Notes: generated by a model from the letters alone, not told the origin. A stretch of 64,000 nucleotides of DNA from an uncultured Anaerolineae bacterium (GCA_905479495.1 CAJQMR010000006.1:144148-208147); one strand, 5' to 3'; shown: positions 1 through 8,315, counted from the first letter of the stretch. Program-made: numbers and translations.

Positions 1-2
1 TA

Positions 3-1025
3 AATGCCGGACATTTACACCTGGCCGAAGCCGTGTTGGAAATTAATGAAGGCGGTCCCCTGCCTACCGAAGAGATTGTGCCCCACCTGGATATGGATCC
101 GGCATTGGATAAATCAGTACAGCATTTTTCCCTGAATTATCATTTATTAAACGATGACCGGTTTGACGAAGTCGCCCCCAGAGGTGAGGTGGCCTGGTTT
201 TTGCGCCGCCTGGAGCCAGATGAGGTGCAGACCACACCTGAGCGATTGGCCTACCAGCCCATCCCCCATGACCGAGCATTGTTAAGCCCGCAACTGCTGC
301 TGTTGGAACGCGAACTGGACGATGAATGGTCCGATTTAGAAGAGCCGCCGTCCCCGCAGCCCGTGGTCTTTACCCTGATGTTTCCCCATCGTTATGCCGG
401 GGTGATTCCGCTGAGTTCGCGGATACGGCCGTTATTCCCCGACAGCCACTCTCCCCGTCAGCGCGTTCGCTTCATCGACGACCAAACTGGAGAAGAAGTC
501 ATTGGCTGGGTGGTTCAAGAGCATCGTTATATTTATGGTTTGGGTGATTGGTACGAGAAAAACGGCATCCCGATTGGGGGCTTTGTGCACATCCAGCCTG
601 GCCCAGAACCCGGCGTGCTTAGTTTAGGTTTTGACCGGCGTCGGCCGCAGCGGGAATGGGTACGATTGGCAACGGCCGTTGATAACCGCATCCATTTCGA
701 ACTTCAGCGCCGTTCCGTTGGCTGTGGCTTTGATGATCTGATGATTGTGGGTACGGATGTGGTCGCCGCCATTGATGCCCTGTGGCGACGCGCCGACAAC
801 CAGCAGCGCACCGTTTCTTCTTTGCTGGCCGAAATCTTCCCCAAATTGTCTGAGCTAACGCCGCAAAGCGCCGTTCATGCCAAGACGCTCTATAGCGCCA
901 TCAACATGCTGCGCCGTATGCCGCCTGGCCCGCTGTTTGCCGAACTGGTGCGCCATCAAGCCTTCCTGCCCGTTGGCGATCATTACTGGCAGTTTGACAA
1001 CAATCGCTGGCAAGAAGGGGCCTAA
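3..1025 (+). CDS. Hypothetical protein, N-terminus cut by window edge
   Basis: The reading frame is open to the window edge, so the true start lies upstream; 340 residues are visible. I do not recognise a named family. The visible N-terminal part (AEAVLEINEGGPLPTEEI) resembles a small winged-helix segment of the HARE-HTH or RpoE-delta kind, but this is a weak impression. The middle holds a compact beta-rich segment with YIYGLGDWYEKNGIP, and the end is helical. No signal peptide or membrane segment is visible. It is followed after 35 bp by another unknown protein with a possible helix-turn-helix end, and the two probably form one transcription unit. Any role in DNA binding is only inferred. 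Confidence 0.6.
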   Translation, partial: NAGHLHLAEAVLEINEGGPLPTEEIVPHLDMDPALDKSVQHFSLNYHLLNDDRFDEVAPRGEVAWFLRRLEPDEVQTTPERLAYQPIPHDRALLSPQLLLLERELDDEWSDLEEPPSPQPVVFTLMFPHRYAGVIPLSSRIRPLFPDSHSPRQRVRFIDDQTGEEVIGWVVQEHRYIYGLGDWYEKNGIPIGGFVHIQPGPEPGVLSLGFDRRRPQREWVRLATAVDNRIHFELQRRSVGCGFDDLMIVGTDVVAAIDALWRRADNQQRTVSSLLAEIFPKLSELTPQSAVHAKTLYSAINMLRRMPPGPLFAELVRHQAFLPVGDHYWQFDNNRWQEGA

Positions 1026-1060
1026 AAAGATAGGGGCCTGATTTATAATGGAGAATTACC

Positions 1061-1507
1061 TTGGCTAAAAGTCCACGACCACAACTAAAACCGTCGATGC
1101 TCAAAAAAGTAACGGCGGATACACGTTTTTATATCGACTACGACTGGTGGGATAAATCTGATCTTGACCTGAAAACATATCTGCTAACTCGTCTGGACAT
1201 TGGTGAAGATATTAATCTGGAATTGGAAACAGATGAAGTTGATCTCATTGATGCTGAAACGGGTGAGGTTACTCGTGTAGATGGTTTTCAATACGTGGTT
1301 CAGGCGTATTTCAGCCAGCTGCCCGATGATTTTGTCACACGCACTTCGCTGGTGGATGCGGTTTTCTGTGTGCTGCTGGCCAACGCCAACAAGCCCATGA
1401 CTGCCGCTGAAATTGCCCAAAGGGTAAAACGTTCCTCCAGCACGATTCTTAAAACAATGGGTGGCCCCAAAATATACCAGGGTGTTCGGCCCATTTTGGA
1501 TGATTGA
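1061..1507 (+). CDS. Hypothetical protein with possible C-terminal HTH
   Basis: This 148-residue protein starts at TTG, with a GGAG ribosome-binding site about 9 nt upstream; no better ATG start exists. The N-terminal half is acidic and aromatic (FYIDYDWWDKSDLDL). The C-terminal third (MTAAEIAQRVKRSSSTILKTM) looks like a helix-turn-helix ending in an Arg-rich recognition helix. No family is recognised. It lies directly behind the partial gene at the window edge and is closed by a good intrinsic terminator, so the two genes likely form one operon. The function is unknown; a DNA-binding partner of the upstream protein is a guess. Confidence 0.6.
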   Translation: MAKSPRPQLKPSMLKKVTADTRFYIDYDWWDKSDLDLKTYLLTRLDIGEDINLELETDEVDLIDAETGEVTRVDGFQYVVQAYFSQLPDDFVTRTSLVDAVFCVLLANANKPMTAAEIAQRVKRSSSTILKTMGGPKIYQGVRPILDD

Positions 1508-1528
1508 TAGCGGGATGATTATTTGACA

Positions 1529-1565
1529 ACCGTCGAGTTTGGCAGGCCAGGCTCGGCGGTTTTTT
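1529..1565 (+). terminator. Intrinsic terminator
   Basis: ACCGTCGAG at 1529-1537 pairs with CTCGGCGGT at 1552-1560 (9 bp, one G-T wobble) and is followed by a run of six T. It lies 22 bp behind the stop codon of the preceding gene. Confidence 0.8.
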
Positions 1566-1573
1566 GTTTAAGA

Positions 1574-1634
1574 TGTGTTGCTGTAGCCGCGCTTTCCTAG
1601 CGCGCAAAAGCGAGGATTGCAATCCTCGGCTACA
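1574..1634. repeat. REP-like compound palindrome
   Basis: Two hairpins are nested inside an outer inverted repeat. The outer arms are TGTAGCCG and CGGCTACA. Inside lie CGCGC-N7-GCGCG and the perfect palindrome GAGGATTGCAATCCTC. The architecture is that of REP/BIME-type extragenic palindromes. No second copy of this exact element was seen in the window. Confidence 0.55.
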
Positions 1635-1656
1635 AAGAATTTTGTTGGAGCGTTTT

Positions 1657-2361
1657 GTGAAGGTAGAAGTAAAGCTATACGGTATTTTGCGGACCAGTCG
1701 TCCGTCAGAAGCGAGTGGGGCACCGCACCATCCATTTGACATAAAGCTTGAGGCGGGCGCAACGGCCGTTCATCTCATACATCAGTTGGGTATAGAAGAT
1801 GGGTTGGTAACGGCCGTTGCCATCAACAACAAAACGGCCGAACTGGACACCATTTTGCACGATGGTGATCAGGTCAGCCTTTTTCCTCCCTCGGCTGGGG
1901 GCAGCCAGCCGCTGCGTGTTTTCATTGCCGGGGTAATGCAGGCCAATCGGCATGATCCCTCAATGGAAAGCCAGGATTATCGGCTGCTGCTCAGCGAGGC
2001 GCTGCGCCGCCATATTCCCAACGTGCAGCTTATTGACCCGTGGGCTGAAAACCCCAACAGTCTGGAATACACAGAGGAGCAAGCCCGCCACACCTTTGTC
2101 ACGATGACCAACATGGCCAGCGAAGCCGACTTGCTCATTGCTTACCTGCCGCTGCCCAGCATGGGCACAGCGATGGAAATGTGGCAGGCGTATCAGGCAA
2201 ACACCTACATCATTGCCGTCACGCCGTTTGTGCATCATTGGGCTATCCGCTTTACGGCCAATGAGATTTTGCCGGATTTAGAGAGCTTGATTGGCTGGCT
2301 GGAAAACGGCCGTTTTCAACAAGAAATCGTCCCGGCTGCCCTCGCCCGCAGACAAAGTTGA
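1657..2361 (+). CDS. MoaD/ThiS-like ubiquitin-fold domain fused to nucleoside 2-deoxyribosyltransferase-like domain
   Basis: The start is GTG with a TTGGAG ribosome-binding site 6 nt upstream; the frame is open further upstream but through the terminator and repeat. Residues 1-82 look like a MoaD-type sulfur-carrier protein (VEVKLYGILR, DGDQVSLFPPSAGG) and end in Gly81-Gly82, the length and ending of free MoaD. Residues 84-230 resemble the nucleoside 2-deoxyribosyltransferase fold (LRVFIAGVM, then LLIAYLPLPSMGTAMEMWQAY with the conserved S-x-GT-x-x-E pattern). In free MoaD the terminal GlyGly is adenylated and thiocarboxylated; here it is internal, so it must either be exposed by cleavage, as reported for the MoaD-MoaE fusion MoaX, or serve only structurally. 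No other molybdopterin genes lie nearby. Domain calls are by motif only. Confidence 0.7.
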   Translation: MKVEVKLYGILRTSRPSEASGAPHHPFDIKLEAGATAVHLIHQLGIEDGLVTAVAINNKTAELDTILHDGDQVSLFPPSAGGSQPLRVFIAGVMQANRHDPSMESQDYRLLLSEALRRHIPNVQLIDPWAENPNSLEYTEEQARHTFVTMTNMASEADLLIAYLPLPSMGTAMEMWQAYQANTYIIAVTPFVHHWAIRFTANEILPDLESLIGWLENGRFQQEIVPAALARRQS

Positions 2362-2506
2362 CGCCCGTTGCCTTGGGGTTTAGAATTGCCGACCATGCTG
2401 CTGTTCCGTTAAGCGGACATTGACAAGTAGATGCCCAATGCGGAACAGCTAAACTGAAGCAAATACCCATCGGTTCATCCCGATTAAGAAATTAGCTTCA
2501 GTCCCT

Positions 2507-2579
2507 GCCCCAGTAGCTCAACGGATAGAGCAACAGACTTCTAATCTGTAGGTTGGGGGTTCGATTCCCTCCTGGGGTA
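2507..2579 (+). tRNA. tRNA-Arg (anticodon TCT)
   Basis: A full cloverleaf can be drawn. Acceptor GCCCCAG/CTGGGGT (one G-T pair), D arm GCTC/GAGC, anticodon stem ACAGA/TCTGT with loop CTTCTAA (anticodon TCT at 2540-2542), and T arm GGGGG/CCCTC with loop TTCGATT. The discriminator is A, and the 3' CCA is not encoded. Confidence 0.97.
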
Positions 2580-2602
2580 CCTCATTTTTCTCCAGCATGA
2601 AG

Positions 2603-2680
2603 TTAGAAAGTAGGCGAGTTTGTGAGTACGCGAGTAGGCAAGTTTTACTGGCACGCTCGTCTACTCGCCCACTGGCAGAT
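2603..2680. repeat. Intergenic short-word hairpin repeat (GCGAGT type)
   Basis: Repeated words based on GCGAGT(T/A) on the left (GCGAGTT, TGTGAGT, ACGCGAGTAGG) are answered on the right by CTCGTCTACTCGCC, giving an imperfect hairpin. It fills the gap between tRNA-Arg and the epimerase gene. Confidence 0.6.
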
Positions 2681-2685
2681 TCTGT

Positions 2686-3687
2686 ATGATTTTAGTTACT
2701 GGCGCTACCGGCTTTTTGGGCCATCATCTTGTTCCGCATTTGGTTCAGTCAGGTTACACGCTGCGTGCCGTTGTGCGCCCCAACAGCCACACGCAATTCC
2801 TGCAAAAGCTGGGCGTTGAGCTGGCCTATGCTGAAGACATCACCGATGTGGGGGCCATTGAACAGGCCTGTGCGGGCTGCGACCAGATCATTCATGCTGC
2901 CGGGCTGTTTCGCTTTTGGGGGGAGATGGATGAATTTTGGCAGACAAACGTTGAGGGCACAACGGCCGTTCTCCAAGCCTGTAAGGCAGCAGCCAGCAAG
3001 CATCCCATCAAACGCTTTATCCACATCTCTACTATCGCCGTCGTCGGCAAACCGCCTACCAACCGCCCCATCGACGAAACCACGCGCTGCAATCCGCTGG
3101 AGCCATACCAGCAAAGCAAGCTAGAAGCGGAAAAACGGGTCCTGGCCGCCCACGCGCAAGATGGCTTGCCCGCCATTGTGCTGCGCCCTGGGGCGTATTA
3201 TGGGCCGTGGGGCCATTATGCGTTCAACCGCCTCTTTTTTGAAGAGCCGCTTAAAGGCTGGCGCATCAAGGTGGATAACGGCCGTCACATCACCTTCCCC
3301 GTGTTTGTGCCCGATGTGGTGCAGGGGGTGAAACTGGCGCTACAGAACGGCCGTTTCGGTGAAATCTACAACATCTGCGGCCAATCCCTGGACCACAACA
3401 GCGTCAATGCCATCGTCAATGAATTGGCCGGGATTAGCCACTGGCGGCTCAACTTCCCCACCTGGATGGTACTGCTGCTGGCCCGCGCCTGGACCGCGCT
3501 CTCAAAATATACCGGGCGCGAACCGTTTTACCCCATCAACATGGCCCCCTACGTTTTTCAGGATTGGCATGTTTCTTACCAAAAAGCGGCCGTTGAGCTG
3601 GGTTTCCAGCCCATCCCGTTTGCGGAAGGTGCCCAACAAACGTTAGAATGGTACTGGCAGCAAGGATTGTTGAAACGGCCGTCTTAA
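2686..3687 (+). CDS. NAD-dependent epimerase/dehydratase (extended SDR)
   Basis: A 333-residue extended short-chain dehydrogenase. The NAD-binding motif TGATGFLG is at residues 5-12, and the catalytic Tyr/Lys pair appears as YQQSK near residue 143. HISTIAVVG supplies the usual active-site Ser/Thr strand, and LRPGAYYGPWG follows. The overall look is of dihydroflavonol-4-reductase or 3-beta-hydroxysteroid dehydrogenase-like proteins acting on sugar nucleotides, sterols or other small ketones; the substrate cannot be told. The ATG start is taken because TGATG (MILVTGATG) begins the fold immediately; no clear ribosome-binding site is visible. It precedes nnr by 93 bp of repeat-like DNA. Confidence 0.85.
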   Translation: MILVTGATGFLGHHLVPHLVQSGYTLRAVVRPNSHTQFLQKLGVELAYAEDITDVGAIEQACAGCDQIIHAAGLFRFWGEMDEFWQTNVEGTTAVLQACKAAASKHPIKRFIHISTIAVVGKPPTNRPIDETTRCNPLEPYQQSKLEAEKRVLAAHAQDGLPAIVLRPGAYYGPWGHYAFNRLFFEEPLKGWRIKVDNGRHITFPVFVPDVVQGVKLALQNGRFGEIYNICGQSLDHNSVNAIVNELAGISHWRLNFPTWMVLLLARAWTALSKYTGREPFYPINMAPYVFQDWHVSYQKAAVELGFQPIPFAEGAQQTLEWYWQQGLLKRPS

Positions 3688-3689
3688 AA

Positions 3690-3778
3690 ATCAAAAATTG
3701 CGCAGATTAACAGATTTTTGCATTTCCTCTGTGAAACTCTGTGTGGCCTCTGCGCCCCTCTGTGTTCCGCTTATCAAA
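3690..3778. repeat. Intergenic short-word repeat (CTCTGTG type)
   Basis: Words of 7-8 nt such as CTCTGTG, ACTCTGTG, CTCTGCGCC and CTCTGTGTTCC follow one another, with weak complementary words (GCGCAGATTAACAGA) at the left. This is one locus of the window-wide intergenic word-repeat class. Confidence 0.5.
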
Positions 3779-3780
3779 CT

Positions 3781-5397
3781 ATGAAATTATTTACCGTCAA
3801 ACAAATGGTGGCCGCCGAAAAGACGGCCGATTCGCAGGGCAATAGCTATGCTCAAATGATGGAAACCGCTGGGCACAGTCTGGCTGAAGCGATCATCGAG
3901 CGCTATCCGGTGGAAGGTGCCAGCGTGCTGGTGCTGGTTGGCCCTGGCAACAACGGTGGCGATGGCCTGGTCGCCGGGCGCTATTTGGCCGAAGCCGGAG
4001 CCGACGTTGCTTTCTACCTCTTCAAGCCGCGCGACCCCGCCAAAGACGAAAACTACGCCAAAATTCAGCAGATGGGCCTTTTTGCCGTGGAAGCCAGCTT
4101 TGACCAACGCTTCCGCGTTTTGCGCACCCGGCTCAACATCACCGACATCCTCATCGACGGCCTGCTGGGCACCGGCGTCACCCGCCCCATCACTGGCGAT
4201 TTGGCTAAACTGATACAGCAAGCCGCTGCCGGTCTGGAAGAGCGCCGCGCTGATCTGGTGGACTTGGCGCGTTCCGCACTGACGAACCTGACTGATTTTT
4301 CTGACAAGGTGACCCCTTCACCCGGTCACCCAGTCACAATTGCCGTAGACTGCCCCAGCGGCCTCAACTGCGACACCGGCGAACTCGATCCTCTTGCCTT
4401 GCCTGCTGATCTGACGGTAACGTTTGCCGGACCGAAGCGAGGTCATTTTATTTTTCCGGGGGCAACGGCCGTTGGCGAACTGGTGGTAGCCGACATCGGC
4501 ATCACCCCAGAAATGGTAGCCGCTGTGCCGGTAGAAGTAGCCACGCCGGAATTGGCACGGGAACTGCTGCCGAAGCGACCTAAAGATGGCCACAAAGGCA
4601 CCTTTGGCAAGCTGCTCATCGCTGCGGGCTGTGAACAGTATCGCGGTGCGCCGCTGCTGGCTGCCCGGGGTGCGTTCCGCGTTGGGGCTGGACTGGTGGC
4701 TCTTGCCGTGCCGACGACGCTGCGGCTGGGCATCTCTATTGCGCTACCGGAAGCGACGTATGCGGGAATTGAGGAAGAGGGAAGGTTAACGGCCGTTTCT
4801 GCCCAACACATTCACCAAACCGCTGCTAGCTACAAAGCCCTGCTCGTTGGTCCAGGCCTGGGCGACGCCGACGAGTTCATCTCTACCCTTTTTCCCGCTG
4901 ACGGTGCTGCGCCAGACCTGCCTACGCTCATTGACGCCGATGGGTTGAACTGCCTGGCGCGACTGGACAATTGGTGGCAGCGGCTGCCTGCCAACTGTGT
5001 CCTCACGCCACACCCGGCGGAGATGGCCCGGTTGATGGGTATTTCTTTGGCTGAACTATTAGAGATGGATCGGATTGAAACGGCCGTAGCCCAGGCAAAA
5101 AAGTGGAACCATGTTGTGCTGCTCAAAGGGGCTTACACCGTAGTCGCCGCCCCGGATGGCCGGGTCACTGTGCTGCCTTTTGCCAATCCAGTACTGGCCG
5201 TGGGCGGCAGCGGCGACGTGCTCAGCGGCGTCATTGCCGCGCTGTTGGGGCAGGGACTATCCCCTTATAACGCCGCCCGACTAGGTGGCACGCTGCACGG
5301 GCTGGCTGGGGAACTTAGCGGCCAGAACCGAGGTTTACTCGCAGCAGAAATTGCCGATTTAGTGCCTAAAGCGGTTAATCTTTTGGCGAACCACTAA
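3781..5397 (+). CDS. nnr: Bifunctional NAD(P)H-hydrate epimerase / ADP-dependent NAD(P)HX dehydratase
   Basis: A 538-residue protein that repairs hydrated NADH/NADPH in the cytoplasm. The N-terminal YjeF_N domain shows GPGNNGGDGLVAGRYL, GLLGTGVTRPI and VDCPSGLNCDTGE. The C-terminal YjeF_C domain shows HKGTFGKLLIAAG, GPGLG, DADGLN, TPHPAEMARLMG and the nucleotide loop AVGGSGDVLSGVIAALLGQG. Both domains are complete and in the usual order. An extra loop of about 35 residues (near 140-175, with DLARSALTNLTDF) interrupts the epimerase domain before VTIAVDCPSG. The start is the ATG before KLFTVKQM, which aligns with the family; the upstream open frame lies in repeat DNA. Confidence 0.95.
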   Translation: MKLFTVKQMVAAEKTADSQGNSYAQMMETAGHSLAEAIIERYPVEGASVLVLVGPGNNGGDGLVAGRYLAEAGADVAFYLFKPRDPAKDENYAKIQQMGLFAVEASFDQRFRVLRTRLNITDILIDGLLGTGVTRPITGDLAKLIQQAAAGLEERRADLVDLARSALTNLTDFSDKVTPSPGHPVTIAVDCPSGLNCDTGELDPLALPADLTVTFAGPKRGHFIFPGATAVGELVVADIGITPEMVAAVPVEVATPELARELLPKRPKDGHKGTFGKLLIAAGCEQYRGAPLLAARGAFRVGAGLVALAVPTTLRLGISIALPEATYAGIEEEGRLTAVSAQHIHQTAASYKALLVGPGLGDADEFISTLFPADGAAPDLPTLIDADGLNCLARLDNWWQRLPANCVLTPHPAEMARLMGISLAELLEMDRIETAVAQAKKWNHVVLLKGAYTVVAAPDGRVTVLPFANPVLAVGGSGDVLSGVIAALLGQGLSPYNAARLGGTLHGLAGELSGQNRGLLAAEIADLVPKAVNLLANH

Positions 5398-5417
5398 AAG
5401 ACAAGTTGTTTATTAGC

Positions 5418-5470
5418 AGATTCCGCAGATTGAACTGGTTTTTTCTTCGTTCAATCTGCGGAATCTTTGC
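5418..5470. terminator. Bidirectional terminator-like hairpin
   Basis: An 18-bp perfect inverted repeat (AGATTCCGCAGATTGAAC at 5418-5435 with its complement at 5449-5466) with a T-rich 13-nt loop sits between two convergent genes. The words (CGCAGATT) belong to the intergenic short-word repeat class, so the repeat may double as terminator. Confidence 0.7.
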
Positions 5471-5503
5471 TTGTTTTGACTGTAATTTGTGAATGCGAGT
5501 TTG

Positions 5504-6133
5504 TTAGCCTTTGGGTGTAATGATTAACGGCCGTAACACATACCCAGTGTCGAGTCGTTGGGTGCAGGTAAGACACCGGCAGCATCCCCAAGGATCATCG
5601 TCCTCTGTTTGTCCCGGCGCTTTGGTAGCCTCAGGTTCCACAGTTGCCTTAGGTGCCTCTTCTTCCCCATCTTTCTCGGCTAGTTGTGGCCAGGTGGGCA
5701 GGTTTTCACCACCATTAGCTGAGGTGCAGCTCTCAGTGTATCGTATACTGCCAGCCGTAAGATCAGTTAAAATACGGTGCGCTGGTTCGTAAAATTTGTT
5801 GAAGTTTTCGATGCATTCTGCTTTGTTAACACCGGGTAAAAATTCTCCGTCTTTGACACATCTCAACCGAATTGGTTCCATCTGGCTGATGTTTTTATCC
5901 AGATTTTCTATCAACGTAGTACCCGTCGAATGCAGTTGCAAGCATTGGTCGCGGTTTTTGGGCTGTGGGGGGATCCACTGGCCGGAGCCTGGCCCGTTTT
6001 CACTGCTCATCCCTACCGCATTGGTTAGGTCGCTGTTGGATGCGTTCTCAAACAGGGCGCAGCTGGTTAGCCCACCGGTTACCATGAAGAAAAAAAGAAT
6101 TAACGTGCCAACAATATACCGTCGTTGTTGCAT
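5504..6133 (-). CDS. Hypothetical lipoprotein
   Basis: A 209-residue protein with a type II signal peptide: basic start QQRRY, hydrophobic core TLILFFFMVTGG and lipobox LTSC with Cys near residue 25. The mature part has several Cys (CLQLH, RCVKDGEF, ECIENF, CTSANG), then an acidic Glu-rich linker and a C-terminal CCRCLTC cluster. The odd Cys-rich tail suggests disulfides or metal binding on the cell surface, but no family is recognised. It is convergent with nnr. A ribosome-binding site (AGGAGGT) lies just upstream of the ATG. Confidence 0.75.
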   Translation of the reverse strand: MQQRRYIVGTLILFFFMVTGGLTSCALFENASNSDLTNAVGMSSENGPGSGQWIPPQPKNRDQCLQLHSTGTTLIENLDKNISQMEPIRLRCVKDGEFLPGVNKAECIENFNKFYEPAHRILTDLTAGSIRYTESCTSANGGENLPTWPQLAEKDGEEEAPKATVEPEATKAPGQTEDDDPWGCCRCLTCTQRLDTGYVLRPLIITPKG

Positions 6134-6245
6134 TTGCTACCTCCTTATTAAGCAGCTCTGATAAATGATGACAATAAATTTTGCTCATTTATCGATCAGT
6201 CTAAGGAAGAAGCGATCAGAAATCGATCATTAACGGCGCGCGAGC

Positions 6246-6318
6246 TTTTTTCAAAAATGGAACACAGAGAAATCACAGAACTGCACCGGGAGAATAAAAT
6301 CTGCGAAATCTGTGGATG
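6246..6318. repeat. Intergenic short-word repeat (ACAGAGA/CTGCGAAAT type)
   Basis: Words such as ACACAGAGAAATCACAGAA on the left and ATCTGCGAAATCTGTGG on the right fill the gap behind the ABC-F gene. Pairing is imperfect. Confidence 0.4.
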
Positions 6319-6321
6319 AAG

Positions 6322-7959
6322 TTACAACGTCAGCGCATGTTCGCCGTGGTACAGTTCACGGCGCAGTGTGGCAATATCTGGATCGTCCAGGTAAGCTTCC
6401 AGGCTCATCATCCGGTCGATGACGCCGCCGGGGGCAATTTCCACAATGCGGTTGGCGATGGTGTTGACAAATTCATAATCGTGCGAGGCAAACAACACGA
6501 CTTCGGGGAATTTGGTCAGCCCTTTGTTCAGCGCCGTGATCGCTTCCAGGTCCAGGTGGTTGGTTGGCTCGTCTAGCATCAGTACGTTGGCCCCGCTAAG
6601 CATCATGCGCGAAAGCATACAGCGCACTTTTTCGCCGCCGGACAGCACCCGCGTGTTTTTCAGCGCTTCCTCACCAGAGAAGAGCATGCGTCCCAAAAAG
6701 CCGCGCAGGAATGTTTCGCTGTCATCGACGGTGGCGTATTGGCGCAGCCACTCGACGAGATTCAGATCAGTGTCGAAGTAGGCGCTGTTTTCTTTGGGGA
6801 AGTAGGACATGGTGATGGTGGTGCCCCATTCATAGCTGCCGTAATCTGGTTCTAGCTCACCTGCTAAAATGTCAAACAGGGTGGTTTTTACCAGGTCGTT
6901 GTCACCAATAAAGGCGATTTTATCGTTCTGGTTGACTTCCAAATTAAAGTTGCTGAGGGCAGGCTGGCCATCGACCGATTTGCTGAGGTTTCCCACGCGC
7001 AGAACCACTTTGCCACACGGCCGTTCCGGGTCAAACCCCACAAAGGGAAAGCGGCGGGTGCTGGCAGGCAGCTCATCCATCGTCAGCTTGTCGATGAGCT
7101 TTTTGCGGGAGGTCGCCTGCCTCGCTTTGGACACGTTGGCGCTAAAGCGACGTACAAACTCTTCTAGTTCCTTGATTTTGTCCTCACGCTTCTTCTTCTC
7201 GTTTTTGCGCTGCTCCATCACCATCTGGCTGGATTCATACCAAAATTCATAGTTACCCACGTAGAGCTGAATCTTGCCAAAATCGATGTCGGCGATGTGG
7301 GTGCAGACGTTGTTGAGGAAGTGCCGATCATGGGAGACGACGATGACGGTATTGTTGAAGCGGAACAGAAAATCTTCCAGCCAGCGGATGGTGTCCAGGT
7401 CCAACTGGTTGGTCGGTTCATCCAGCAGCAAGATGTCGGGGTTGCCAAACATGGCTTGGGCCAACAGCACGCGCACCTTTTGTGTGCCTTCTAGATCGCG
7501 CATGTATCGTTCCAGCAGCGCTTCTTCGATGCCTAGACCCTTGAGCAGCGTCGCCGCTTCCGCTTCTGCTTCGTAGCCGTTGAGTTCGGCAAAAGTGGCT
7601 TCCAAATCAGCTGCGAGAATGCCATCTTCTTCAGAAAAGTCGGGCTTGGCGTAGATGGCGTCGCGCGCTTGCTGCACTTTGTACAACTGCTTGTGCCCCA
7701 TGATGACGGTTTGCAGCACAGTATAGTCGTCAAAAGCGAATTGGTCCTGCTGCAAAACGGCAATCCGTTCGTTGGGATCGGTAATCACGTCCCCCCGGTT
7801 TGGTTCAATTTCACCGGCCAGCACCTTGAGGAAGGTGGATTTGCCCGCGCCGTTGGCCCCGATGAGGCCGTAACAGTTACCGGGCAGAAATTTTAGATTG
7901 ACATCTTTAAAGAGCACCCGCTGACCAAAGGAGAGGGTGATATCGTTTGCAGCTAACAT
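6322..7959 (-). CDS. ABC-F family ATPase, YbiT/YkpA type
   Basis: A 545-residue soluble protein with two ATP-binding cassettes and no membrane segment, so it is a ribosome-associated translation factor type rather than a transporter. Cassette 1 has Walker A GANGAGKST (about residue 34) and Walker B ILLLDEPTNQLD, but its signature is LEGTQ instead of LSGGQ. A charged linker (MEQRKNEKKKREDKIKELEEF) followed by VSKARQATSRKKLIDK is typical of the ABC-F interdomain region. Cassette 2 has a good signature LSGGEK and Walker B VLMLDEPTNHLD, but its Walker A reads GDNDLVKTT and lacks the second Gly. CTHIADIDFGKIQLYVGNYEFW matches the YbiT branch. The exact role in translation is unknown. Confidence 0.93.
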   Translation of the reverse strand: MLAANDITLSFGQRVLFKDVNLKFLPGNCYGLIGANGAGKSTFLKVLAGEIEPNRGDVITDPNERIAVLQQDQFAFDDYTVLQTVIMGHKQLYKVQQARDAIYAKPDFSEEDGILAADLEATFAELNGYEAEAEAATLLKGLGIEEALLERYMRDLEGTQKVRVLLAQAMFGNPDILLLDEPTNQLDLDTIRWLEDFLFRFNNTVIVVSHDRHFLNNVCTHIADIDFGKIQLYVGNYEFWYESSQMVMEQRKNEKKKREDKIKELEEFVRRFSANVSKARQATSRKKLIDKLTMDELPASTRRFPFVGFDPERPCGKVVLRVGNLSKSVDGQPALSNFNLEVNQNDKIAFIGDNDLVKTTLFDILAGELEPDYGSYEWGTTITMSYFPKENSAYFDTDLNLVEWLRQYATVDDSETFLRGFLGRMLFSGEEALKNTRVLSGGEKVRCMLSRMMLSGANVLMLDEPTNHLDLEAITALNKGLTKFPEVVLFASHDYEFVNTIANRIVEIAPGGVIDRMMSLEAYLDDPDIATLRRELYHGEHALTL

Positions 7960-8131
7960 AGCGTTTTCCTGTTTTAAGTTTTGTCACAGAGCGCACGGAG
8001 ATTGGTGAGATTGATGTTCATTCTCAAAATTCTCGTTTTCTTCTGTGGCTTTAAATGGGGGAGTGGCCCCAACGGCCGTTTGCAAAAAAGACCGCGTGTT
8101 GTTGAAAAATGAACCTGAATCCTATCCTTTC

Positions 8132-8162
8132 TTGTCTGAATCGGCAATGATTATGCTAAAAT
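8132..8162 (+). promoter_or_regulatory. Predicted promoter with extended -10
   Basis: TTGTCT at 8132-8137 and extended -10 TGC-TAAAAT at 8154-8162, spacer 19 bp. It points toward the F420-type gene at 8316. The 356-bp gap between the divergent ABC-F gene and this gene otherwise holds one AACGGCCGTT copy near 8091 and CACAGAG-type words near 7985. Confidence 0.4.
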
Positions 8163-8244
8163 GTTAAAGTAAGTTTCAGGTGTGAATGTTAAGGTTTGCC
8201 GTTCACCAAAATCTAAAGTTGAAAACGGGCAAACCCTAAGGGCA

Positions 8245-8285
8245 ATCACGAATGGAACGAATGATTGGTTTGGGCCATTCGTGAT
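8245..8285 (+). promoter_or_regulatory. Leader inverted repeat
   Basis: ATCACGAATGG at 8245-8255 and its exact complement at 8275-8285 form an 11-bp stem with a 19-nt loop, ending 30 nt before the start codon at 8316. It could be an operator or an mRNA leader hairpin; no T-run follows. Confidence 0.45.
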
Positions 8286-8315
8286 GAAAAAGTTGTTTGT
8301 GACGAGGGTACTTTC

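Noticed and set aside
2507..2579. Integration site at tRNA-Arg
   Set aside because: No partial tRNA copy or integrase is seen downstream; the neighbours are ordinary metabolic genes.
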